Assembly (NCBI RefSeq): GCF_024256385.1
Contig: NZ_JAMLFW010000002.1
Coordinates: 682,001-746,000 of the forward strand
Source of the DNA: Anatilimnocola floriformis
GTDB lineage: Bacteria; Planctomycetota; Planctomycetia; Pirellulales; Pirellulaceae
DNA: 64,000 nt
Direction: 5' to 3'
The position numbers and the translations under genes are program-made. The stretch's first letter is position 1, and every line of letters begins with the position of its first letter. Positions 54,552 to 63,642 of the stretch are shown in pieces. Below the pieces are notes generated by a model that saw only the letters and a program-made list of their open reading frames with translations, ran no database searches and had not been told where the DNA came from.

Positions 54552-54939
54552 GAAGGCGGTTTCCGACGAATCAACAAATTTGGCTAACTCACTTACGTCA
54601 AATGACCATTTCGAGCATGGATAATACCCCCATCCAACATTGAATGCGTTCCCGCAACCAAAACAGCCGTTATTCCCGGCATTGGCTGCAGTAGTTGTCT
54701 GGCGAGGCGATCTATTTATGGACATTTTGGCCGTCAGTGACAGCGGCCGGGATTGGAACAGTGAGACGTAAGTGTCGCTACGACTTGCCGGTGAATTCTT
54801 CTCAAAAAGATTTTCCAGGAATCCAAGCAACTCGCGGCGACAAGTCCAGAGAATAGTGTTGTAAAGCCCAAGCTGAAACCAACAGGGGATTCGAAGGGCG
54901 AACCAAACTCACACGATTGCAAGCACAGGGAGAACGATC
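54552..54939. promoter_or_regulatory. Divergent control region of dgkA and hcp
   Basis: No gene is supported in this 388-base stretch. An AT-richer part at 54560-54620 and 54780-54830 could carry promoters. A GGGAGAA site lies before the hcp ATG. I see no clear -24/-12 element, although hcp genes are sometimes sigma-54 dependent. Confidence 0.5.
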
Positions 54940-55422
54940 ATGGCCGTTGACATGTTTTTGAAGTTGGAAGGTATCAAGGGCGAATCGAAGGACGACAAGC
55001 ACAAGGACGAAATCCACATCGAATCGTTCAGCTGGGGCGTGACTCAGCAGGGTGGTTTCAACGTCGGTGGTGGTGGTGGCGCCGGCAAGGTCAATGTCCA
55101 CGACATCTCGATCTCGAAGTACCTCGACAAGTCGTCGGCCCTGCTGATGTCGCACGTCTGCACCGGCAAGCACATCCCCAGCGGCCTGGTCACCTTCCGC
55201 AAAGCGGGCGACAAGCCGCTCGAATACCTCAAGATCAAGCTGACCGACATTCTGGTCTCGAGCGTGCAACACAGCGGTTCGGGCCACGGCGACGCCCTCA
55301 GCGAAAACCTGAGCCTCAACTTTGCCAAGTTCGAAGTCGAATACTACGAACAAAAGCCAGACGGCAGCGGCACGAAGGCCGGTGCGATGAACTACGACAT
55401 CAAGGCCAACAAGGGTGGCTAG
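54940..55422 (+). CDS. hcp: Hcp family type VI secretion tube protein
   Basis: The 160-residue protein matches the Hcp fold: MAVDMFLKLEGIKGES at the start, IHIESFSWGVTQ, ISKYLDKSSALLMSHVCTGK, and YLKIKLTDILVSSVQHSGSG near the C-terminal strands. A glycine-rich loop (GGGGGAGKVN) and a short tail (DGSGTKAGAMNYDIKANKGG) are extras. Hcp forms the hexameric tube of the type VI system. No other tube, sheath or baseplate gene is in the window, so it is an orphan here except for tagJ downstream. A strong terminator follows, which suggests it is transcribed alone and strongly. Confidence 0.93.
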   Translation: MAVDMFLKLEGIKGESKDDKHKDEIHIESFSWGVTQQGGFNVGGGGGAGKVNVHDISISKYLDKSSALLMSHVCTGKHIPSGLVTFRKAGDKPLEYLKIKLTDILVSSVQHSGSGHGDALSENLSLNFAKFEVEYYEQKPDGSGTKAGAMNYDIKANKGG

Positions 55423-55432
55423 TCGAATCGTC

Positions 55433-55480
55433 CTCACTCCCTCTCCTCGGTACTCCGGGGAGAGGGTTGGGGTGAGGGGC
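55433..55480. repeat. Third copy of the CCCTCACCC/GGGGAGAGGG repeat
   Basis: The stretch CTCACTCCCTCTCCTCGGTA then CTCCGGGGAGAGGGTTGGGG matches the two copies at 32918-33088. It starts ten bases after the hcp stop. The arms pair as an imperfect hairpin. The same unit between unrelated genes shows that it is a spread intergenic element. Confidence 0.82.
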
Positions 55481-55540
55481 CGAACGGCGAGTGGTGCGAC
55501 CATTCAGTGCGGCCCTTCACCCCAACGTAGCGATCAAGGC

Positions 55541-55574
55541 ACAGGGGGCGTGATTGCCCCCTGTTTTCGTTTTT
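55541..55574 (+). terminator. Intrinsic terminator after hcp
   Basis: CAGGGGGC (55542-55549) pairs with GCCCCCTG (55556-55563) around a six-base loop, followed by TTTTCGTTTTT. This is the clearest Rho-independent terminator in the window. It lies after hcp and before tagJ, so tagJ probably has its own promoter or is read only at a low level from hcp. Confidence 0.85.
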
Positions 55575-55625
55575 GCGACATTGATTCCAAATCATCTAAA
55601 AACTTCCCCCGCGGAATCTTGCACC

Positions 55626-56411
55626 ATGGATGCCAAACAAGCCTTCGACGCCGGTGATCTGCAAGGAGCGATCGATGCTCAAATTCAATTCGTGAAAGCC
55701 AACCCCGCCGATACGCGCGGCCGCACTTTCCTCTTCGAACTCTATTCCTTTGCCGGCCTGTGGGACAAAGCCGACAAGCAGCTCGAAGTGCTCGCCGTGC
55801 AAAAAGCCCAAGCCGCGTGGGGTGTTTCGGTTTATCAAAACATCGTCGCTGCCGAACAATCGCGGATCAAAGTCTTTCGCGATGCCGCCAAGCCCGAGAC
55901 CTTCATCGATCCCCCGGCCTGGTTTCAGCTGCATCTCGATGCCATCGCCAAATTGCGATTGGGCGAAGAAGCCGCCGCCATGCAACTGCTCGAACAATCG
56001 GCCGCTCAGCAAACGAGCGTCGACGGCGAACTGAACGGCCAACAAGTCACCGGTCTGAAAAACGCGGATGAACTCCTCGCGCCGTTTCTCGAAGTGGTGG
56101 TGATGAAGGATTACGTCTGGGTCCCCTGGGAACAAGTCAAATCCCTTTCGGTCATGCCGCCGCAACTGCCGCGCGATTTGATCTGGGCTGCGGCGAAACT
56201 CACGCTCACCGACGGTGTGCAGCGGAGTTGCTACCTCCCCGCGCTCTATGTGAATTCAAGTCAGTCGGCCAACAACGATGCCAAGCTCGGCCGTTTGACC
56301 GATTGGGCCACGACCGAAAACGGCCCGGTCCGCGGCGTGGGGCAAGAATTGCTCGTCGCTGGCGATGCCGATTTTGGTTTGCTCGACGTGCGAATGTTCA
56401 CGCGGGCGTAA
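55626..56411 (+). CDS. tagJ: Type VI secretion accessory protein TagJ/ImpE
   Basis: ATG 55626 gives 261 residues (MDAKQAFDAGDLQGAIDAQI); an upstream in-frame start at 55554 overlaps the terminator. The N-terminal half is TPR-like (DTRGRTFLFELYSFAGLWDK) and the C-terminal half has the ImpE signature (VMKDYVWVPWEQVKSLSVMP, RDLIWAAAKLTLTDG). TagJ binds the sheath component and helps disassembly in some systems. No sheath genes are in the window. Its place after hcp supports the family calls for both. Confidence 0.88.
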   Translation: MDAKQAFDAGDLQGAIDAQIQFVKANPADTRGRTFLFELYSFAGLWDKADKQLEVLAVQKAQAAWGVSVYQNIVAAEQSRIKVFRDAAKPETFIDPPAWFQLHLDAIAKLRLGEEAAAMQLLEQSAAQQTSVDGELNGQQVTGLKNADELLAPFLEVVVMKDYVWVPWEQVKSLSVMPPQLPRDLIWAAAKLTLTDGVQRSCYLPALYVNSSQSANNDAKLGRLTDWATTENGPVRGVGQELLVAGDADFGLLDVRMFTRA

Positions 56412-56473
56412 CAAAGCTCGCGATTGTGCGCTCTTCACTTCGCTCATTCATTTCAGGTCGAAGGAGAAGTCCG

Positions 56474-57271
56474 ATGGTCGACGCAACGGCTCAACCGCGC
56501 ACCCAAGAACTCGCCACCGCAGACATCGCGCTCCGCATAGGCGATCACACGCTCAAAACCAAAGTCACCGTTCCCACGGCGAACGTCAGTCTCAAAAGTC
56601 TGCTGCCAATGATGCAGTCGATCAGCAGCACCATCGTGCAGATCGGCGAAAAGAACGTCGAAGAAAAAGGTCTGACAATCTCGTGTCAAAAAGGTTGCGG
56701 CGCGTGCTGTCGCCAACTCGTGCCGATCGCGCCGGTCGAAACGCACGGCATTCGCGACCTGGTCGACGCCATGCCCGAGCCGCGCAAGACCGAAATCCTT
56801 CGCCGCTTTGCCGATGCCAAAGAAAAGCTGACCACGGCCGGCATGTGGCAAACGCTCGACGAGCGCGCCGAGTGGCCTGAAGACGAAGTCCTCAAAATCG
56901 GCGTCGACTATTTCCGCCTCGGCGTGGCTTGCCCGTTTCTGGAAGACGAATCCTGCTCAATCCATCTCGACCGCCCGATGGCCTGCCGCGAGTATCTTGT
57001 CACTTCGCCGGCTGCCAACTGTGCAAACCCGACTCCCGAAGGCGTCGAATGGGTCCCGATCCCCACCAAAACCTGGCCCGTCGCCTCCAAGATCGAACAA
57101 CAAGGCCCGCCGCAGCGCTACCTTCCCTGGGTCCCTCTGATCCAAGCTCTCGACTTCGCCGCCGAACACGAAGAAGGCCCCGAACGTCCAGGAACTGAAT
57201 GGGTGCGGGATATTTTCAATGGGATTGCGCGCGAGAGCACGACGCCGGCGAAGAAACAACCGGCTCAATAG
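56474..57271 (+). CDS. YkgJ family cysteine-cluster protein
   Basis: ATG 56474 follows AAGGAG by eight bases and gives 265 residues; the frame is open further upstream but runs over tagJ. The Cys cluster is ISCQKGCGACCRQL (about 76-88), and the second block is ACPFLEDESCSIHLDRPMAC then REY, as in YkgJ-type proteins thought to bind zinc or an iron-sulphur cluster. The N-terminal 60 residues are extra. Function unknown. It lies between tagJ and a methyltransferase and may modify or deliver a cofactor. Confidence 0.85.
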   Translation: MVDATAQPRTQELATADIALRIGDHTLKTKVTVPTANVSLKSLLPMMQSISSTIVQIGEKNVEEKGLTISCQKGCGACCRQLVPIAPVETHGIRDLVDAMPEPRKTEILRRFADAKEKLTTAGMWQTLDERAEWPEDEVLKIGVDYFRLGVACPFLEDESCSIHLDRPMACREYLVTSPAANCANPTPEGVEWVPIPTKTWPVASKIEQQGPPQRYLPWVPLIQALDFAAEHEEGPERPGTEWVRDIFNGIARESTTPAKKQPAQ

Positions 57272-57334
57272 TTGTCTTCTCGCATTTCCCCAGCCCCCAG
57301 CCCCCAGTTCCCAGCCCCTAGCCCCCTTCCCCCC

Positions 57335-58849
57335 ATGAACACCTCCTACGAAGAAGTCCCCTACGAAAGCAAGCCGCACTATCCGATGCATCCGGATGGT
57401 TTGAGTACGCTCGGGCTTCTCTTCGGCATGCAGCCGGCGAAGGCGAGCAGCTGTCGCGTGCTGGAACTTGGCTGCGCGACGGGGATGAACGTGATTTGTC
57501 TCGCCGAAGCGCTGCCGAACAGCGAGTTCGTCGGTATGGATCTCTCGCCGTCGCAGATCGCGGCCGGCAATCGCCTGGTAGAGCAAGCCGGGCTGAAAAA
57601 TGTGACACTCCGCGCGGCGAGCATTACTGATGTCGACGACTCCTGGGGAAAGTTCGACTACATCCTCTCGCACGGCGTGTTTTCCTGGGTGCCGGAGTTC
57701 GTGCAGGAGAAAACGTTCGCTGTCTGCCGTCAGTTGCTCAATCCGCAGGGCATCGCCTACATCAGTTACAACGCTTATCCCGGTTGGCATCTAAGGTCGA
57801 TTGTTCGCGACCTGATGCGATACTACGGCAACTCTTTCAGCGATCCGAAGCAACGCGTCGAACAAGCCCGCGCGCTACTCAGCTTTATGGCCAAGAGCAC
57901 GCCCGATGCCAGCAGCCCTTACTCGCAGCTTCTCGCCGGCGAAGCCGAGGGCCTGAGTCACGCCCCGGACAGCTACTTGTTTCACGAGCATCTCGAGGAT
58001 GTGAACCAGCCGCTCTATTTTCATCAGTTCGTCGAGCGGGCGGCGAAGCACCATCTGCAGTTCATGAGCGAAGCCTGGCAGCACACGGTTCTCGACGATC
58101 TGCCGGAAGAGACGCAGAGTGCGTTGCAAGGTATTTCTCAGGATCTCATTCAGCTCGAGCAGTTCGCCGATTTTCTCACCAACCGCACCTTCCGCCGAAC
58201 GCTGCTCGTGCACCACGAAGTTGAACTTGATCGCGCACCGAAAGAAGCGGCCATCGCTTCGCTTTATGTTTCGGCGCTCGCGGAACCCAAAGATGCCGAG
58301 CCCGATGTCCGCTCCACCGAGCCGATTACTTTTCAGCTCGAGAAGGGGCTGTCGATCAAAGTAAACTATCCGATCGTGAAAGCCGCGCTAGCTCGCGTCT
58401 ATCGCGAGTGGCCTCGCGCGATTCCGTTTGAAACGCTCTTTGCGGCAGCGCTACAAGACATTGCCGATCCGGCCGCGAACGTCGCCGAGCAACGGGCGAT
58501 TCTCGCGACGCTGCTCTTGCGGGGGCATCTGTCGCACTTCGTCGCGCTTCATCGCGAGCCATTCAATCTGCAATCGCGAGTTACCGAGCGGCCGACGGCA
58601 AACATCCTGGCACGAGTGCTCGCGCGGCAAAATCATCTGCTGCCAACGCGTCGACACAAACTCGTGCCGCTGCAACCCGCCGAGCGCGCACTCCTCACAT
58701 TGCTCGATGGCAGCCGAACCGAAAGCGAGCTTGTCGAAGCATTGCTCACGCAATCGAGTGAACCGTCTGCCGAAGCGCGCAACGCGATCACCGGCTTCGT
58801 CCGCCAAACCCTGCCGCAATTCGCGCGGCAGGGTTTGCTGACTCAATAA
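57335..58849 (+). CDS. SAM-dependent methyltransferase with regulatory domain
   Basis: ATG 57335 (MNTSYEEVPYESKPHYPMHP) gives 504 residues. The SAM-binding motif I is CRVLELGCATGMNVICLAEA (about 41-60), motif II FVGMDLSPSQIAAGN, and FDYILSHGVFSWVPE follows. Residues about 200-300 match the methyltransferase regulatory domain seen in this family (LLAGEAEGLSHAPDSYLFHE, HHLQFMSEAWQHTVL). The C-terminal 200 residues contain winged-helix-like segments. The substrate is unknown; small molecules or proteins are possible. A CCCCAGCCCC-rich patch precedes the start. Confidence 0.85.
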   Translation: MNTSYEEVPYESKPHYPMHPDGLSTLGLLFGMQPAKASSCRVLELGCATGMNVICLAEALPNSEFVGMDLSPSQIAAGNRLVEQAGLKNVTLRAASITDVDDSWGKFDYILSHGVFSWVPEFVQEKTFAVCRQLLNPQGIAYISYNAYPGWHLRSIVRDLMRYYGNSFSDPKQRVEQARALLSFMAKSTPDASSPYSQLLAGEAEGLSHAPDSYLFHEHLEDVNQPLYFHQFVERAAKHHLQFMSEAWQHTVLDDLPEETQSALQGISQDLIQLEQFADFLTNRTFRRTLLVHHEVELDRAPKEAAIASLYVSALAEPKDAEPDVRSTEPITFQLEKGLSIKVNYPIVKAALARVYREWPRAIPFETLFAAALQDIADPAANVAEQRAILATLLLRGHLSHFVALHREPFNLQSRVTERPTANILARVLARQNHLLPTRRHKLVPLQPAERALLTLLDGSRTESELVEALLTQSSEPSAEARNAITGFVRQTLPQFARQGLLTQ

Positions 58850-58870
58850 ATCGCTCGCGAAGACGACTTT

Positions 58871-59833
58871 CTAAAAATCCGCCACCACATTGCCATCTTC
58901 CCGATCAGCAATGGCAGTAAGAGTGGCAAAGTCGACGGTTTGATTGACCATTCGCACCGAGCCATCAACGAGGACGCACATCACGCCGCCTGGATGGGCC
59001 GAGAAGAGCGGAATGTTCGATTCATAGGGGGCTGTGTTGCCGGCCGCCGCATAACCGCCGCGGATGGGGTAGCGAATGGTTGTGACGTTTTGCGTCCAGT
59101 TTCGCGCGCCCGCGCCGCAGCTCCACGCTCCGCCCCAGTGACCGCTCGAACGGCGATCGGTTTTAACGCCGAGCGCATCGCGCTGAAAGTCGCTTTGCTC
59201 GCTGGCCATCATCACGTTGCTCGTCCCATCGGTCACAGTTTGAAAGCCTACAGGAAATTCGGCGATTTGAATCACGCCGTTGTAAACCGTGCGGCCGTAG
59301 TAATCGACGTAGGTTGCCGTCGAAGCCACCGTGGCCGATCCGCCTTGAAAGTACGAGCCTTCGATGCCGACATAGTGCGGCGTTTGCACGGTCACATCGC
59401 GGAGCAATTTCGTTTTTGGAATTGGCGCCGACGGGCACCACAGTGTGTTCACGCGCAGCGTGTTCATCAGCTCGGTGTTCGGCGAAGGGCCGTCCTGATA
59501 GGACCAGTCACCCGAGAACACGGCTTTGTTAAAGGCTGGCTGCTGCTCCATAAAGGGCAGCAGGCGAAAGAACCACGAGACGCCGCGCTGCATCGTAGCG
59601 CCGCTTCCCGCCTGCGGCACGCCGTTGTACGGCAGGATTTGGTACGTGTCGTGATACATGTGAGCGGCCAGGCCGATCTGCTTGAAATTGTTCGAGCACT
59701 GCGCGCGACGAGCGGCTTCGCGCGCGGCCTGCACGGCGGGCAACAAGAGCGCGACCAGCACACCGATGATGGCGATCACGACGAGCAATTCGACCAGAGT
59801 AAAGCCCAATTGGCGGGCACGCGACGACGTCAT
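58871..59833 (-). CDS. DUF1559 pilin-like protein
   Basis: The 320-residue protein has the full class III signal LGFTLVELLVVIAIIGVLVA with Gly before FTLVE, then LPAVQAAREAARRAQCSNNF and the DUF1559 body (GLAAHMYHDTYQILPYNGVP). It ends with PGGVMCVLVDGSVRMVNQTV. This is a standard pseudopilin-like member, probably processed by a prepilin peptidase. The lipoprotein gene upstream (60047-60460) is its usual partner. Confidence 0.93.
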   Translation of the reverse strand: MTSSRARQLGFTLVELLVVIAIIGVLVALLLPAVQAAREAARRAQCSNNFKQIGLAAHMYHDTYQILPYNGVPQAGSGATMQRGVSWFFRLLPFMEQQPAFNKAVFSGDWSYQDGPSPNTELMNTLRVNTLWCPSAPIPKTKLLRDVTVQTPHYVGIEGSYFQGGSATVASTATYVDYYGRTVYNGVIQIAEFPVGFQTVTDGTSNVMMASEQSDFQRDALGVKTDRRSSGHWGGAWSCGAGARNWTQNVTTIRYPIRGGYAAAGNTAPYESNIPLFSAHPGGVMCVLVDGSVRMVNQTVDFATLTAIADREDGNVVADF

Positions 59834-60046
59834 AGCACCACTCCTCTAACAGAGAACCGAAAGACTGCGTCTGTCTGAACTGCGCCGAGCGCAGCCAGGG
59901 CAAACAATAGGCGGGACCGATGGCGCTGCCCGATCCCGTCAACGACAGGTCGAACGCGCGGAGAGGTTGGTGATTGGCGGCAGGTTGCGAGAGAGGACAG
60001 GGAGAGGATTGAGGCGAGGTGGGGAGGCGGATTACTGGCTGACTTA

Positions 60047-60460
60047 CTAGCGGGTGGTGAGCGGAAAATCGACGACATTCACGCCGGAATTCACCGCGGC
60101 GGTTAGTTTCGATTGCACGTTGTATTGCGGAGGCAATGGTTCGACAAATGGTCTTTCGGTGCCGGGATTCTCCGGCGCTTGATAGCGGGTGGTGATGGCT
60201 ACTGTGTGATCGCCTAACTGCGCGCCTTTCACTTGCGGCAGATACACGAGTTCGAATTTTCCTTCGGCATCGGTCACACCTTCGGAAGGACGACCTTGCG
60301 CGGGCGTGAAGGTAACCTGCGCGTTCGGATAGGGCATGCCGTTGAGCGTGACCACGCCGTTGACCTGCGCGAGGTCGGGGATATTCGAGCCAGAACAGCC
60401 GCTGAAGATGGTCGCGACTGCCGCGACCGAAGCGAATAACAACCGGTGAGCAAGGTTCAC
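60047..60460 (-). CDS. Small lipoprotein paired with DUF1559 gene
   Basis: GTG 60460 is supported by GGGAGAG upstream and gives 137 residues; the listed longer frame to 60574 has no signal character. The N-terminus NLAHRLLFASVAAVATIFSG ends in the lipobox Cys (SGCSGS). The mature part is a carboxypeptidase regulatory-like beta domain (VNGVVTLNGMPYPNAQVTFT, EGKFELVYLPQVKGAQLG). Like the pair at 45.5-46.9 kb, lipoprotein and DUF1559 genes lie together. Confidence 0.85.
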   Translation of the reverse strand: MNLAHRLLFASVAAVATIFSGCSGSNIPDLAQVNGVVTLNGMPYPNAQVTFTPAQGRPSEGVTDAEGKFELVYLPQVKGAQLGDHTVAITTRYQAPENPGTERPFVEPLPPQYNVQSKLTAAVNSGVNVVDFPLTTR

Positions 60461-60752
60461 AGGAGTCTCTCCCAAAGCCAGAGGGCGAATCGTTTGCGGG
60501 AGAGACAAACGAACTACTAAATCTACATATGTCCCAAACGTGAATTTTCGGCAAGGGGATTTGCGCTGTGGCAATCCGCCAAATGCTCAGGAAGTGCGCT
60601 CGCGTCAAAAAACGCCTGAAATCAGCGACTAAATCTGCCTGAGGAGCAAACCGACACTCTCAGGGGAGATTACATACTGAGTGCGGTAGGTGCCGTGCGC
60701 TCAAGCGACAAAGTGTCGCAATGAAAAAAATTCTCAGCTGTTTTTTTGTGAG

Positions 60753-61748
60753 TCACTTCTTCGGCAACTGCAACTGCCGGCGCGCTTGCATCAGCGCGCT
60801 GAGCATCATCCGGCCGATGTCGTCACGGCGTTCGGCGTATTTCGCCGATTCGAGCAGGCTGTTGTCGTAGGCTTTGGGATCGAAGTAAGGCGCCGAGATG
60901 CGAATGCTCGCGCCCTTCACGGTGGGGCACGCTTCATCGGCTTCATCGCAGACGAGGATGGCGGCGAAGTCTTTTTCGGGGAGTGGCGAATCGGTGTAGC
61001 GCTTCGAATATTCTTTCACGGCCGGAAAGGTTCCCCAGCTGACCTGATAAATCAGATTCGCTTCGCCACCTTTGCCGCGTGGCGCTTCTTCAGTTGTATT
61101 GGCGACTTCAATGCCGACTTTTTTGAGGGTTTCGATCGTCCGTGCGTTGAGCGCAGTGGGGGTCGTTCCAGCGCTATAGAACTTCAGATTGGACAGGCCC
61201 CAATAGGCTGCGGCGACGTTCCCCATCGTGGCGCCCATCACGCTACGCCGAGAGTTGCCTGTGCAGATCACGCTTACCCCTCGCTCTTCTTTGGCGGAAT
61301 AATTCTTGGCGATCCAGCCAGCGAACTCGTTCGCAGCGCGTTGATGCGGCTCGTCAATCATGTCGAACTGAGTCGTGAGCAAATCGGTGTGGTCGACCAG
61401 AGCTGGAAAGATCTTGCCCCGTGATTTAGGCAGGGCCTCAGTGAGCAGTACATCCATTCTCGCAATCGTCAACTGATCTTTTGCGTTCCATTCGGCGAAC
61501 TCTTTCTCGTCGAAAATATCTTTCACTTCCGCGAAAGAAATCACCGGCGGTTTTTCCTGCAATGCTTTCAGGATTGTGGCCTTCAGCTGGCGATCATTTT
61601 CGGGCGTGAGCGCAGCCGGCTTGGCGAAGTGCTGAGCAAACGCGAGTGCTTTGAGAAAATCCGGCCCCGACGGCGTAGACCGCGGCGCGTTCTGGGCGAA
61701 AGTGACGTTCGTTGTCATAGCGAGGGCGAGTAGTAATGCAAGACGCAT
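60753..61748 (-). CDS. Exported low-molecular-weight phosphatase / arsenate-reductase-like protein
   Basis: The 331-residue product has a signal peptide (MRLALLLALAMTTNVTFAQN). Residues about 30-150 are helical and unrelated to phosphatases. Residues 158-320 form a low-molecular-weight phosphatase fold with the P-loop Cys162-T-G-N-S-R-Arg168-S (VSVICTGNSRRS) and the acidic loop ILVCDEADEACP, where Asp is the general acid. An exported member is unusual because this family normally works in the cytoplasm. Substrate unknown; phosphotyrosine, arsenate or another phosphate ester are options. Confidence 0.83.
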   Translation of the reverse strand: MRLALLLALAMTTNVTFAQNAPRSTPSGPDFLKALAFAQHFAKPAALTPENDRQLKATILKALQEKPPVISFAEVKDIFDEKEFAEWNAKDQLTIARMDVLLTEALPKSRGKIFPALVDHTDLLTTQFDMIDEPHQRAANEFAGWIAKNYSAKEERGVSVICTGNSRRSVMGATMGNVAAAYWGLSNLKFYSAGTTPTALNARTIETLKKVGIEVANTTEEAPRGKGGEANLIYQVSWGTFPAVKEYSKRYTDSPLPEKDFAAILVCDEADEACPTVKGASIRISAPYFDPKAYDNSLLESAKYAERRDDIGRMMLSALMQARRQLQLPKK

Positions 61749-61767
61749 AGGGATTTTTCTGAGTGAG

Positions 61768-63168
61768 TTACGTCAGCTCCACTGCTTCCTGATAGTGCGG
61801 CACGTAAGTGTGATGACCGAGCTGCTTTTCGGCGTGTTCCGCAAAGGCCAGCGCGACGGCTTCTTCGCCGTGCGTGAAGAAGACGCGTTTGGGCTTCGGC
61901 TCGAAGTGCGTCAGCCACTTCAGCAAGCCGTTGCGATCGGCGTGGCCGGAGAGGCCGTAGACCTGTGCAATCTTGGCGGCGACACGAAAGTCCTGGCCGT
62001 GGATCCGCGCAAACGGTGCGCCGCTCAAAATGTGATGGCCCAGCGTGCCATACGACTGATGGCCGACGAAGAGAATCGTGTTGGCTGGATTGCTGATGTT
62101 TTGCCGGAGGTGATGCTTGATCCGGCCGGCGTTGCACATGCCGGCGCTTGCCATGATGACGCAGGGCTCGCGCACTTCGTTGATCTTTTTCGACTCTGCC
62201 GTTGAGCGTACCATGGTGAGCCCGGGAAAACGGAGCGGCGGCTCGGGGCCGGTGATGAGGGCCCGCATCTCGTCGTCGTAGTACTCGCGGAACCGCTCGA
62301 AGACGGCCGTCACATCGACGGCCATCGGGCTGTCCATGAAGACCTTGATGTTCGGAATGCGGTTCGCGCGGACGAGTCGCGCGAAGTGATACATCAGCTC
62401 TTGAGCGCGCTCGAGAGCAAACGTGGGGATGATCACCTTGCCGCCGCGCCCGATCGTGGTGTTGATCACGTCGGCGAGTTGCGATTCAACATCGCCGGCA
62501 TCCGGATGCAACCGATCGCCGTAGGTGGTTTCCATCACCAGGTAATCGGCTTGTACGAGGAGCGTGGGATCTTGAATGATCGGCTTGTTCCACTGGCCGA
62601 TGTCGCCCGAGAAAACGAGCCGCTTCATCTGGCCGTTCTCGGTCACTTCGAGCGTAATCATCGCCGAGCCGAGAATGTGCCCCGCGTCGTGAAAGATCGC
62701 GCGCACGTTGGGAAAGATCTGCTGCGGCTGGTTGTAATGCACCTCGCGAAACAACGGCACGCAGCGATCGACGTCTTCATCGACATACAACGGCTCCGGC
62801 GCAAACCGGCCGCGTCGGTTTTCGCGGGCGTGCCGCTTCTTTTTGTAGTCGGCATCTTCGGTTTGAATTTTCGCCGCATCGCGGAGCATGATTTCGACGA
62901 GTGCAGCCGTCGGACGCGTGCAGTGGATCGGCCCGGCAAAGCCCTCGCGCACAAAGCGCGGAATCAAACCGCTGTGATCGATGTGCACGTGCGTCAGCAA
63001 CATCGCATCGACCCGCTCGGCAGGAATCGGACACGGGTCCCAATTGCGATCTTGAAACTGCCGCTCCTGAAAGAGCCCGCAATCGATCAACAGCTCTCGC
63101 CCCTCGGTCTCCAGACAATAACGACTGCCCGTGACCTGGCGATTGGCTCCGAGGAAGTGGAGTTTCAT
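61768..63168 (-). CDS. MBL-fold beta-CASP nuclease
   Basis: ATG 63168 (MKLHFLGANRQVTGSRYCLE) gives 466 residues; the frame runs on to 63213. The zinc motif is H60-V-H62-I-D64-H65 (THVHIDHSGL), further metal ligands lie in IFHDAGHILGSAM and FSGDIG. The beta-CASP part holds VIIPTFALERAQELMYHF and PCVIMASAGMCNAGRIKHHL. The final metal site is GLSGHADRNGLLKW. Such proteins cut RNA and resemble CPSF-73-like nucleases. It is probably cytoplasmic. Confidence 0.93.
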   Translation of the reverse strand: MKLHFLGANRQVTGSRYCLETEGRELLIDCGLFQERQFQDRNWDPCPIPAERVDAMLLTHVHIDHSGLIPRFVREGFAGPIHCTRPTAALVEIMLRDAAKIQTEDADYKKKRHARENRRGRFAPEPLYVDEDVDRCVPLFREVHYNQPQQIFPNVRAIFHDAGHILGSAMITLEVTENGQMKRLVFSGDIGQWNKPIIQDPTLLVQADYLVMETTYGDRLHPDAGDVESQLADVINTTIGRGGKVIIPTFALERAQELMYHFARLVRANRIPNIKVFMDSPMAVDVTAVFERFREYYDDEMRALITGPEPPLRFPGLTMVRSTAESKKINEVREPCVIMASAGMCNAGRIKHHLRQNISNPANTILFVGHQSYGTLGHHILSGAPFARIHGQDFRVAAKIAQVYGLSGHADRNGLLKWLTHFEPKPKRVFFTHGEEAVALAFAEHAEKQLGHHTYVPHYQEAVELT

Positions 63169-63286
63169 TTGAATGCAGAAGGGAGAAGGCAGAATGCAGA
63201 AATGAAGAGGCAAATGGGATTAGAGGGTGCGGGTGGGGCGGCGTCTATTGGGTAAGATTGTTGTCACCCAACCACAAGGAGGCTCT

Positions 63287-63508
63287 ATGGGCTATTCAGC
63301 AAATGTGGAGATTCGACTCGAGGTCGAGGGCGTGATCCTCGACGTAGCGCAAGTAGGGCGAGATTCGCTGATCCTCCGCGAACCCTATGAATCTCCCATA
63401 ACTGCCGGCGCTCGCGTGGTCATCACGGTTGACGGTCGAGAACATATACATCCCATCTTTCTGCATCAAGGAATCAGCAAGGATTCGCGCGAAGTAAACT
63501 TCTGCTGA
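63287..63508 (+). CDS. Small beta-rich hypothetical protein
   Basis: AAGGAGG lies six bases before ATG 63287, giving 73 residues; the upstream part of the frame is not supported. The product is a compact beta domain (YSANVEIRLEVEGVILDVAQ, LILREPYESPITAGARVVIT). It has no signal peptide and looks like a small soluble barrel. No family is recognised. Confidence 0.72.
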   Translation: MGYSANVEIRLEVEGVILDVAQVGRDSLILREPYESPITAGARVVITVDGREHIHPIFLHQGISKDSREVNFC

Positions 63509-63642
63509 ACGCCGGTCCTTGAGCCCTTTTTCCTTGCGGCTTTCCGTTTGTAACGATCTTGCGGCTTCTCCGCCTCTCGGCGGATTGGCGGGAGGGATTA
63601 GACTGAAGGTTTAGTCCCAAGCTCCGTTCGCAGCGCCGCCGC

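Noticed and set aside
54940-58849. A complete type VI secretion cluster
   Set aside because: Only Hcp and TagJ are recognisable; no sheath, baseplate, membrane-complex or ClpV gene is present.
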